Notes under the pieces: model-generated | Told to the model about the DNA's origin: nothing | Seen by the model: the letters and a program-made list of their open reading frames with translations, nothing else | Database searches by the model: none | Position numbers and translations under genes: made by a program | Shown: positions 8,226-15,076 of the stretch, one piece after another | Layout of the letters: each line of letters begins with the position of its first letter | Position numbering within the stretch: position 1 is the first letter of the stretch | Source: Streptomyces sp. CB02009 | GTDB lineage: Bacteria; Actinomycetota; Actinomycetes; Streptomycetales; Streptomycetaceae | Length of the DNA stretch: 64,000 nt | Reading direction: 5' to 3' | Assembly (NCBI RefSeq): GCF_001905825.1 | Contig: NZ_LIVV01000005.1 | Span: 658,802 to 722,801, forward strand

Positions 8226-9224
8226 TCACCAGGCGAAGGCCTCCGGCGACGGCCCCGGGCCCGGGAAGATCTCGTCGAGAGCCGCCAGGACCTCCTCGCT
8301 CAGCTCCAGCTCCAGGGCGCGCAGCGCGCTCGCCAGCTGCTCGGGCGTCCGCGGACCGACGATCGGGCCCGTCACCCCCGGCCGGGTGAGCAGCCACGCG
8401 AGGGCCGTCTCGCCCGGCTCCAGGCCGTGCTTGTCGAGCAGGTCCTCGTAGGCCTGGAGCTGCGCGCGGGACGCCGGGTCGGCGAGGGTGGCGGCCGCGC
8501 GGCCCTCCGTACGGCGCTTGCCCTCGGCCTCCTTCTTGAGGACGCCGCCGAGCAGACCGCCGTGCAGCGGCGACCAGGGGATGACCCCGAGGCCGTACTC
8601 CTGCGCGGCCGGGATGACCTCCATCTCCGCGCGCCGCTCGAAGAGGTTGTACAGGCACTGCTCGCTGACGAGGCCGACCGAGCCGCGCCGGGCGGCGGTC
8701 TCGTTGGCCTGGGCGATCTTGTAGCCGGGGAAGTTGGAGGAACCGGCGTAGAGGATCTTGCCCTGCTGGATGAGGACGTCGACCGCCTGCCAGATCTCCT
8801 CGAAGGGGGTCGAGCGGTCGATGTGGTGGAACTGGTAGAGGTCGATGTAGTCCGTGCCGAGGCGCTTGAGGCTGGCCTCGACCGCGCGGCGGATGTTCAC
8901 CGCCGAGAGCTTGTCGTGGTTGGGCCAGGCCTCGCCGTCGGCGCCCATGTTCCCGTACACCTTGGTGGCGAGGACCGTGCGGTCGCGACGGCCGTCGCCC
9001 TTCGCGAACCAGGAACCGAGGATCTCCTCGGTCCGGCCCTTGTTCTCACCCCAGCCGTAGACGTTGGCGGTGTCGAAGAAGTTGAGCCCCGTGTCCAGCG
9101 CCGCGTCCATGATGGCGTGGCTGGTGGCTTCGTCCGTCTGGGGTCCGAAGTTCATCGTCCCGAGGACGAGTCGGCTGACCTTGAGTCCGGTGCGTCCGAG
9201 CTGCGTGTACTCCATGGACGCCAA
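8226..9224 (-). CDS. Aldo/keto reductase
   Basis: The 332-residue protein is an NADPH-dependent aldo/keto reductase with a TIM barrel. The catalytic tetrad is visible: Asp and Tyr in FFDTANVYGWG, Lys in VLATKVYG and His in YQFHHID. The C-terminal NADPH-binding part has ITGPIVGPRTPEQL-like sequence. It is closest to the YajO/Gcy group reducing aldehydes and ketones; the substrate is unknown. ATG at 9224 or 9215 are both possible. It is cytosolic and apparently monocistronic. Confidence 0.93.
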   Translation of the reverse strand: MASMEYTQLGRTGLKVSRLVLGTMNFGPQTDEATSHAIMDAALDTGLNFFDTANVYGWGENKGRTEEILGSWFAKGDGRRDRTVLATKVYGNMGADGEAWPNHDKLSAVNIRRAVEASLKRLGTDYIDLYQFHHIDRSTPFEEIWQAVDVLIQQGKILYAGSSNFPGYKIAQANETAARRGSVGLVSEQCLYNLFERRAEMEVIPAAQEYGLGVIPWSPLHGGLLGGVLKKEAEGKRRTEGRAAATLADPASRAQLQAYEDLLDKHGLEPGETALAWLLTRPGVTGPIVGPRTPEQLASALRALELELSEEVLAALDEIFPGPGPSPEAFAW

Positions 9225-9279
9225 GCCAACTGCTTGGAGTGCGCTCGAAGCAAGAGGGTTCCCACGGGGTGGGGAGGGA

Positions 9280-9369
9280 CTACTGGCCGACCACCGATGC
9301 CACCGCGATGATCGCGAACATCAGTACGAGAGCGCCGGCCATGATGCGGTTACGGGTCTTAGGGTCCAC
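9280..9369 (-). CDS. 29-residue membrane peptide
   Basis: A GTG-initiated frame encodes 29 residues: a basic start (DPKTRNRI) followed by one hydrophobic helix (AGALVLMFAIIAVASVV) and GQ. Third codon positions are almost all G or C. An in-frame TAA lies just upstream of the GTG, so this start or the ATG at 9342 must be used. It looks like a single-span micro-membrane protein, of the kind seen in the same neighbourhood in Streptomyces. No function is known. The spacing of the AAGG just before the GTG is unusually short. Confidence 0.6.
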   Translation of the reverse strand: MDPKTRNRIMAGALVLMFAIIAVASVVGQ

Positions 9370-9378
9370 CCTTCGAGG

Positions 9379-9963
9379 TTAACCCGGCTGCCCCGCCGAC
9401 CCCGCAAGGGGCCAGCCGCCGACCTGCTCGTACCGGGGCTGCTCGCCCCGCACCCCGCTCACCGGCAGGTTCGACCGGACCAGGGCCAGCTCGCCCACCT
9501 CCCAGCGGGCCCCCTCGAAGGCCCTCATCCCGTCCAGGAACGGATGCAGGTCCACCGCCTCCCCCCGCGCGCGGGCGACCGTCAGATGCGCCTGGTAGCG
9601 GCGGTGCTCGTCCATCGCGACCCCGGCCCGCCGCGCGGCCGCGTCGGCGCGCTCGGCGAGCAGCCGCAGCTCGTCCAGGTCCCCGGCGACCCCGGCCCAG
9701 AGGGCGCGCCGCCCGAAGTGCCCGCCGCCGTGGAGCCGCAGCGGGAAGGGAGGGGTGCGGTGCGCGGCGCGGGCGAGCCGGACGCGCAGCTCGGGCAGCA
9801 GCTCCTCGCCGACCTCCCCCATGAACGCGAGCGTGAGGTGCCAGCCGGGGCGCGAGGTCCAGCGGAGCCCGTCGGCCCCGGGCAGCCGGTGGAGCCGGTC
9901 GACGACGTGCCCGAGCTCGTCGAGCCGCTCGGACGGCGGGAGGACGGCGGCGAAGAGCCTCAT
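9379..9963 (-). CDS. thpR: RNA 2',3'-cyclic phosphodiesterase
   Basis: The 194-residue protein belongs to the 2H phosphoesterase superfamily, with the two signature motifs HLTLAF (near residue 42) and HLTVAR (near 129). ThpR (LigT) enzymes hydrolyse 2',3'-cyclic phosphate ends of RNA, and some can ligate tRNA halves in vitro. Length matches the family. The start ATG at 9963 is 33 bp from the divergent GNAT gene start, so the two share a promoter region. Confidence 0.92.
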   Translation of the reverse strand: MRLFAAVLPPSERLDELGHVVDRLHRLPGADGLRWTSRPGWHLTLAFMGEVGEELLPELRVRLARAAHRTPPFPLRLHGGGHFGRRALWAGVAGDLDELRLLAERADAAARRAGVAMDEHRRYQAHLTVARARGEAVDLHPFLDGMRAFEGARWEVGELALVRSNLPVSGVRGEQPRYEQVGGWPLAGSAGQPG

Positions 9964-9996
9964 GAGGCGAGTGTGGCAGCGGTTAGCCTCTGCGGC

Positions 9997-10503
9997 ATGA
10001 AGATCTCCCTCAGGAAGGGCGGGGCGGAGGACCTCCCCGCGATACTCGGCATCCTCGACAGCGCAGTGGTGTGGCTCAACGGCAAGGGGATCACCGCACA
10101 GTGGGGCACCGAGCCGTTCTCCGGCCGGCCCAAGGCGGTGAAGCAGGTCGAGGACACGATGGCCGCGGGTGATCCGTGGATCGCCGAGATCGACGGCGTA
10201 CCGGCGGGGACGATGACGCTGACCCCGTTCCCCGGGCAGCACATCGCGCCGGCGGACGAGCCCGAGGTGTACGTACGGCTCCTCGCGACCGACGCGCGGT
10301 TCCACGGCCACGGGGTGGGCGCGGCGCTGCTCGCCCACGCGGCGGAGGAGACACGGCGGCAGGGGGTGTCGCTGCTGCGGGTGGACTGCTTCGCGGGCAG
10401 CGAGGGCCGACTGGTCGCGTACTACGAGGGCCAGGGCTTCACCCCTACGGAGACGTTCCTGGTCGGCGACTGGGCGGGCCAGGTACTGGAGCGACGGGCC
10501 TGA
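9997..10503 (+). CDS. GNAT-family N-acetyltransferase
   Basis: The 168-residue protein has the GNAT fold. The acetyl-CoA motif A appears as RFHGHGVGAALLAHA (R/Q-x2-G-x-G/A pattern) and motif B as YYEGQGF near the C-terminus. It probably acetylates a small amine or protein N-terminus. The substrate is unknown. The ATG is preceded by TGCGGC without a strong Shine-Dalgarno sequence. A TTAGCCT -10-like sequence about 14 nt upstream suggests a short leader. Confidence 0.87.
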   Translation: MKISLRKGGAEDLPAILGILDSAVVWLNGKGITAQWGTEPFSGRPKAVKQVEDTMAAGDPWIAEIDGVPAGTMTLTPFPGQHIAPADEPEVYVRLLATDARFHGHGVGAALLAHAAEETRRQGVSLLRVDCFAGSEGRLVAYYEGQGFTPTETFLVGDWAGQVLERRA

Positions 10504-10658
10504 GGACCCGCCGCTCCGGTGGGCGCGAGGACCCGCCGCTCCGGCGGGCGTGAGACCGCCGCTCCGGTGGACGCGGTCAGATGGTGCCCTGCACGGCGTA
10601 GATCAGGCCGGTCACCGGATCGACGGCGGGCGGGGCGCGGAGGCAGTGCCTCCGCCCC
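10504..10658. terminator. Tandem repeat and hairpin between convergent genes
   Basis: The spacer opens with three imperfect copies of a unit around GACCCGCCGCTCCGGTGGGC (10504-10572). It ends with a hairpin at 10632-10658 (GGAGGC pairing with GCCTCC, extended by GGGGCG with CGCCCC and a small bulge). The hairpin can terminate both the GNAT gene and the MFS gene. Confidence 0.6.
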
Positions 10659-10678
10659 CGCCCCGGAATCCCGGGACC

Positions 10679-12016
10679 TCAGGCCGCCGTCGCCAGCCGT
10701 TCCCGCGCCACGAAGCGCACCTGCGGGTGCCCGTGGCGCCAGGCCCAGGCGACCCTCAGGCCGCCCACCCGGGCCAGGACCAGGCCCACCACGACCGCCG
10801 CAGCCAGCGAGATCGCGCCGCCCGTCGCGAAGCCGACCCGGGCGCCGTACGTGTCGGTGACCCAGCCGAGGAGAGGCGCGCCGATCGGCGTACCGCCGGC
10901 GAAGACCATCATGTAGAGGCTCATCACCCGGCCCCGCATGGCCGGGTCCGTCGCCATCTGGACGGCCGAGTTCGCGGTGATGTTGACCGTGAGGCCGATC
11001 ATCCCGATCGGGACGAGCAGCAGCGCGAACAGCCAGAACGCCGGCGACAGGGCCGCCGCGATCTCCAGGACGCCGAAGACCGCCGCCGCGATCACCAGCA
11101 TCCGCAGCCGGGTCGAGCCGCGCCGGGCCGCCGCGAGTGCGCCCACGAGGGAGCCGGCCGCCATGAGGGTGTTGAGGAAGCCGTACGCGCCGGCGCCGAC
11201 GTGGAAGACGTCGCCGGAGAAGGCGGTGAGCCAGATCGGGAAGTTGAACCCGAAGGTGCCGACGAAGCCGACGAGGACGATCGGCCAGATCAGGTCCGGT
11301 CGCGCGGCCACGTAGCGCAGGCCCTCCCGCAGCTGGCCCTTGCCGCGCGGGGCGCGCTCCACCTTGTGGAGCTCGCCCGGCCGCATGAGCAGGAGGCTCG
11401 TGAGGGGCGCGAGGAAGAACAGGCCGTTGAGGAGGAAGGCCCAGCCGCTGCCGACTCCGGCGATGAGGACACCGGCGACGGCGGGGCCGACGAGCCGCGC
11501 GGACTGGAAGTTGGCCGAGTTCAGGGAGACCGCGTTGCGCAGCTGGTCGGGGCCGACCATCTCGGAGACGAAGGCCTGCCGGGCCGGGTTGTCGACGACG
11601 GTCACCATGCCGAGGAGGAAGGCGATCAGGTAGACGTGCCAGACCTGGATGTTGCCGGAGAGGGTGAGGACGGCGAGCGCGATGCCGCAGAGGCCGAGGG
11701 CTGCCTGACTGACGAGCAGCAGGCGCCGCTTCGGGTAGCGGTCGGCGATCACTCCGCCGTAGAGGCCGAAGAGCAGCATCGGCAGGAACTGCAGGGCCGT
11801 GGTGATACCGACGGCGGCGGCCGAGCCGGTGAGGCTCAGGACCAGCCAGTCCTGGGTGATGCGGGCCATCCAGGTACCGGTGTTGGAGACGATCGCGCCG
11901 GTGAAGAACAGCCGGTAGTTGCGGATCCTGAGCGAGGAGAAGGTTTCCCCCCGCCCGCGGGTGTCGAGGGTGGGTTTGTGGACGGGTGCGGAGTCTGCTC
12001 CGGGTCCCGTACTCAA
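10679..12016 (-). CDS. MFS transporter (enterobactin-exporter/DHA3-like)
   Basis: The 445-residue protein has about 12 hydrophobic spans and the N-terminal RNYRLFFTGAIVSNTGTWM signature of DHA3-type MFS exporters, with the loop 2-3 motif GGVIADRYPKRR. It probably exports a drug or metabolite by proton antiport. The start is the TTG at 12016, decided by a consensus AGGAGG 9 nt upstream. It follows the MarR gene by 26 bp on the same strand, so the two form an operon in which the MarR protein probably controls the exporter. Confidence 0.92.
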   Translation of the reverse strand: MSTGPGADSAPVHKPTLDTRGRGETFSSLRIRNYRLFFTGAIVSNTGTWMARITQDWLVLSLTGSAAAVGITTALQFLPMLLFGLYGGVIADRYPKRRLLLVSQAALGLCGIALAVLTLSGNIQVWHVYLIAFLLGMVTVVDNPARQAFVSEMVGPDQLRNAVSLNSANFQSARLVGPAVAGVLIAGVGSGWAFLLNGLFFLAPLTSLLLMRPGELHKVERAPRGKGQLREGLRYVAARPDLIWPIVLVGFVGTFGFNFPIWLTAFSGDVFHVGAGAYGFLNTLMAAGSLVGALAAARRGSTRLRMLVIAAAVFGVLEIAAALSPAFWLFALLLVPIGMIGLTVNITANSAVQMATDPAMRGRVMSLYMMVFAGGTPIGAPLLGWVTDTYGARVGFATGGAISLAAAVVVGLVLARVGGLRVAWAWRHGHPQVRFVARERLATAA

Positions 12017-12042
12017 AGTGCGTCGCCTCCTTGGCGCGTGGA

Positions 12043-12486
12043 CTACAGGTGGGCGAGCTTCTCCAGGACGGGAGCGGCCGCGCGCAGCTTGGCCCACTCG
12101 TCCTCGTCCAGGCCCTCGGCGAGGGAGGCCAGCCAGGCGTTCCGCTTGCGGCGGGACTCTTCGAGCATGGCTTCGGCCTGCTCGGTCTGGCTGACGACCT
12201 TCTGCCGTCGGTCGTCGGGGTGCGGCTCCAGCCGGACCAGTCCCTTGGCTTCGAGCAGCGCGACGATGCGGGTCATCGACGGCGGCTGGACGTGCTCCTT
12301 GCGGGCCAGCTCGCCGGGTGTGGCGGAGCCGCAGAGCGCGAGGGTGCCGAGCACCGACATCTCGGTGGGGCTCAGCGACTCGTCGACGCGCTGGTGCTTG
12401 AGGCGTCGGCCCAGTCGCATGACGGAGGAGCGGAGCGCGTTCACGGCCGCGGCGTCGTCGGCTGTGCCGTGGGACAGGTCAGGCAT
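12043..12486 (-). CDS. MarR-family repressor
   Basis: The 147-residue protein has a MarR winged helix: the recognition helix ARKEHVQPPSMTRIV, the wing EPHPDDRRQKVV and a long dimerisation helix at the C-terminus. It is the first gene of an operon with the MFS exporter 26 bp downstream. A palindrome just upstream of its start codon suggests autorepression relieved by a small molecule that the pump exports (inference from the usual MarR-pump arrangement). Confidence 0.92.
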   Translation of the reverse strand: MPDLSHGTADDAAAVNALRSSVMRLGRRLKHQRVDESLSPTEMSVLGTLALCGSATPGELARKEHVQPPSMTRIVALLEAKGLVRLEPHPDDRRQKVVSQTEQAEAMLEESRRKRNAWLASLAEGLDEDEWAKLRAAAPVLEKLAHL

Positions 12487-12490
12487 GTTT

Positions 12491-12501
12491 GTTAGCCTAA
12501 C
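12491..12501. promoter_or_regulatory. Palindrome upstream of the MarR-MFS operon
   Basis: GTTAG-C-CTAAC is a perfect 5-1-5 palindrome located 5 nt upstream of the MarR start codon. A second GCCTAA lies about 20 nt further upstream. This is a plausible autorepressor site. The core also resembles the centre of an actinobacterial iron box, but the outer bases do not match. Confidence 0.5.
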
Positions 12502-12742
12502 TCATTACTCTGCCTAAATACCAACGGGAACACGCTGACGTCGCACGGATCACACCCGCACCTCCCGCACGTCACCGCCGTCACCCCGGCACGCCCGCGG
12601 CCCCGCCACCCCCGCACGCCTGCGCACACGCGTGAACCGGCCGCACGCAGATCACGCTTCCGCATCCATGTATCACCCAAACGAGTGAGTCGGATCCAGA
12701 AAGTGACGCAAAGGAGCCCCGGCTGCCCCGACCCTGAACGAC

Positions 12743-12997
12743 ATGGGATCGACAGTGCTCAGCCTGCGCATCGACGGTGAGCTGCTCGACCGGCTCAGAA
12801 GTCACGCCGCGAAAAGAGGAATGAGCGTCCAGGACTATGTCGTCCGGACGCTCATTCGCGAGGATTTCGACGAGCGGTTCAAGACCGCCGTCGACGAGAC
12901 GGAGAAGTTCTACGGAGAGGCGGACGGGGAGCCGGGGGCCGACACGGCCACCGGCACCCCCCGCGATCACGTGAGGCCGAGCGCCGGCATCGCGTAG
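12743..12997 (+). CDS. Small ribbon-helix-helix-like protein
   Basis: The 84-residue protein begins with a beta strand (TVLSLRIDGELLDRL) and two helices (KRGMSVQDYVVRTLIRED), the layout of ribbon-helix-helix DNA-binding proteins. An acidic, low-complexity tail follows. It may be a small regulator or an orphan antitoxin-like protein, as no toxin gene is beside it. Its last 31 nt overlap the end of the convergent permease gene. The ATG at 12743 is used; an in-frame GTG lies 12 nt later. Confidence 0.7.
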   Translation: MGSTVLSLRIDGELLDRLRSHAAKRGMSVQDYVVRTLIREDFDERFKTAVDETEKFYGEADGEPGADTATGTPRDHVRPSAGIA

Positions 12998-14418
12998 TAG
13001 AAGACGAAGACCGCCGACACGATGTACATGGCCACCGGGACCTCACGGCCCCGACCGGCCGCGAGCCGCAGCACGCTGAACGCGATGAAGCCGATGCCGA
13101 TGCCGTTCGTGATCGAGTACGTGAACGGCATCATCACCATGGCCAGGAACGCCGGCACCGCGATGGTGTAGTCGCTCCAGTCGATGTCCTTGATCGAACC
13201 GGCCAGGATCAGGAAGCCGACCGCGAGCAGCGCGGGCGTCGCCGCCTGGGACGGGACCATCGTGGCCAGCGGCGTGAGGAACAGCGCCACCGAGAACAGA
13301 CCGCCGGTCACGACCGAGGCGAGACCCGTGCGCGCGCCCTCGCCGACGCCCGCCGTGGACTCCACGAAGCAGGTGGTGGCCGAGGAGGAGGTCGCACCGC
13401 CGGAGGCGACGGCCAGGCCGTCCACCAGCAGGACCTTGTTGATGCCGGGGAAGTTGCCGTCCTTGTCGATCAGCTTGGCCTCGTCGCCGACGCCGAGGAT
13501 CGTGCCCATGGCGTCGAAGAAGCAGGACAGCAGCACCGTGAAGACGAAGAGGACGCCGGTCAGGTAGCCGACCTTCTCGAAGCCGCCGAAGAGGCTGACC
13601 TCGCCGACCAGCCCGAAGTCGGGCGAGGCGACCGGGTTGCCCGGCCACTCCGGGGTGGTCAGACCCCAGGACGGGACGGTCGCGACCGCGTTGACCACCA
13701 TCGCCACGATCGTCATGACGACGATCGAGATGAGGATCGCGCCCGGCACCTTGCGGATGATCAGCGCGAGGGTGAGGAGCGTCCCCAGGATGAAGACGAG
13801 CACCGGCCAGCCGGTGAGGTGTCCGTCGCCGCCGAGCTGGAGCGGGACGGTGGTGTGCGCGGCGTCGGGGATGCGGGAGACGAAGCCCGAGTCGACGAGG
13901 CCGATCAGCATGATGAAGAGGCCGATACCGATCGCGATGCCCTTGCGCAGGCCGACCGGGACCGCGTTCATCACGCGCTCGCGCAGACCGGTCGCGACGA
14001 GCAGCATCACGACGACACCGGCGAGGACGACCATGCCCATGGCGTCCGGCCAGGACATCTTCGGCGCGAGCTGGAGCGCCACGACCGTGTTGACGCCGAG
14101 GCCGGCGGCGAGGGCGATCGGGACGTTGCCGATGACACCCATGAGGAGCGTCGAGAACGCCGCCGTGAGGACGGTGGCGGTGACGAGCTGGCCGCTGTCG
14201 AGCTGGTGCCCGTACATGTCCTTGGCGCTGCCGAGGATGATCGGGTTCAGCACGATGATGTAGGCCATCGCGAAGAAGGTGGCGAAACCGCCGCGGATCT
14301 CACGGGCGACGGTCGAGCCGCGCTCCGAGATCTTGAAGTAGCGGTCGAGGCCCGAGGCCGGCTCCTGGGGAGCGGAAGGCTCGGGGGGCATGGCCTTGGC
14401 GGGGGCCGTGGTGCTCAT
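12967..14418 (-). CDS. AzgA-type NCS2 purine permease
   Basis: The 483-residue protein is an NCS2 family transporter of the AzgA (guanine/hypoxanthine/adenine) branch. It has about 12-14 spans, the N-terminal FKISERGSTVAREIRGG leader, GLGVNTVVALQL in place of the AGLGMNA motif, and the acidic DAMGTILGVGDEA segment. It imports nucleobases by proton symport. The ATG at 14418 has GAGGAAC about 8 nt upstream. It is divergent from a DUF2530 gene, with a near-perfect palindrome between them. Confidence 0.92.
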   Translation of the reverse strand: MSTTAPAKAMPPEPSAPQEPASGLDRYFKISERGSTVAREIRGGFATFFAMAYIIVLNPIILGSAKDMYGHQLDSGQLVTATVLTAAFSTLLMGVIGNVPIALAAGLGVNTVVALQLAPKMSWPDAMGMVVLAGVVVMLLVATGLRERVMNAVPVGLRKGIAIGIGLFIMLIGLVDSGFVSRIPDAAHTTVPLQLGGDGHLTGWPVLVFILGTLLTLALIIRKVPGAILISIVVMTIVAMVVNAVATVPSWGLTTPEWPGNPVASPDFGLVGEVSLFGGFEKVGYLTGVLFVFTVLLSCFFDAMGTILGVGDEAKLIDKDGNFPGINKVLLVDGLAVASGGATSSSATTCFVESTAGVGEGARTGLASVVTGGLFSVALFLTPLATMVPSQAATPALLAVGFLILAGSIKDIDWSDYTIAVPAFLAMVMMPFTYSITNGIGIGFIAFSVLRLAAGRGREVPVAMYIVSAVFVFYYAMPALGLT

Positions 14419-14522
14419 GGGGTGGGTTCCTCTTCGGGAGAGACGTCCGTTTGGCGGTTCATACGAAGGAAACCCGCCAGAGGCAAACCGTTTCAGTATG
14501 AACACATGAACGAGCGAGCGTC

Positions 14523-14540
14523 TATCTCCGCGCGTAGATA
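14523..14540. promoter_or_regulatory. 18-bp near-perfect palindrome between divergent genes
   Basis: TATCTCCGCGCGTAGATA matches its own reverse complement at 16 of 18 positions. It lies between the purine permease and the DUF2530 gene, 29 nt before the latter's start codon. It is a strong candidate operator. I cannot name the regulator. Confidence 0.65.
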
Positions 14541-14568
14541 CGATTTCCCGCCACCTAGACTGACCCCC

Positions 14569-14850
14569 ATGGCGAAGTGGACACCGAAGCACGAGGCACC
14601 CGAGCCCCTCGAAGGGCCCGTCGTCGCCACCATCACCGGCGGAACGATCCTGTGGTTCGTCCTCTTCCTCGTCCAGGTCCCGTTCTACGGCTGGTTCGAC
14701 GACCGGGACCTGACCTGGTGGGTGTGGACCTGCCTCGCCGGCGCCGGACTCGGCCTCATCGGCATCTGGTACGTACGGAAGCGGGACGCGGCGATCAAGC
14801 GCCACGAGGCGGCCCGGGCGACGGAGACCGGAACCGGGACCTCCGCCTGA
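14569..14850 (+). CDS. DUF2530 membrane protein
   Basis: The 93-residue protein has a short cytosolic start, two hydrophobic spans (TGGTILWFVLFLVQVPF and WWVWTCLAGAGLGLIGIWYV) and a basic tail. This is the pattern of the actinobacterial DUF2530 family, often found next to the purine permease. Its role is unknown. The ATG at 14569 lies 10 nt after CTAGACT, which could be a -10 box, so the mRNA may be leaderless. Confidence 0.8.
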   Translation: MAKWTPKHEAPEPLEGPVVATITGGTILWFVLFLVQVPFYGWFDDRDLTWWVWTCLAGAGLGLIGIWYVRKRDAAIKRHEAARATETGTGTSA

Positions 14851-15076
14851 ACCTCCGCCGGGACGCCACCGGGACCTCCACCTGAACCTCGGCCGTGACC
14901 GCCCGCCGGAAGCTCCGCCAGGACCGCCACCGGGACCGCCACCGTGCCGGAGTCGCCCCCAGTCCCCGAGGCGCACCCCGCCACGTCATGCCAGGGGACC
15001 ATTCCCCTCCTCCCCCGGTCTGATCTTCGCCCTTCTCGGCAGGTGAACGGTCGATTCCGGTCGTACCGTCGAAAAC

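Noticed and set aside
10577..10625. Protein-like tail DPVTGLIYAVQGTI on the minus strand after the MFS stop
   Set aside because: There is no start codon before an in-frame stop, and the frame is simply read-through of the MFS stop codon.
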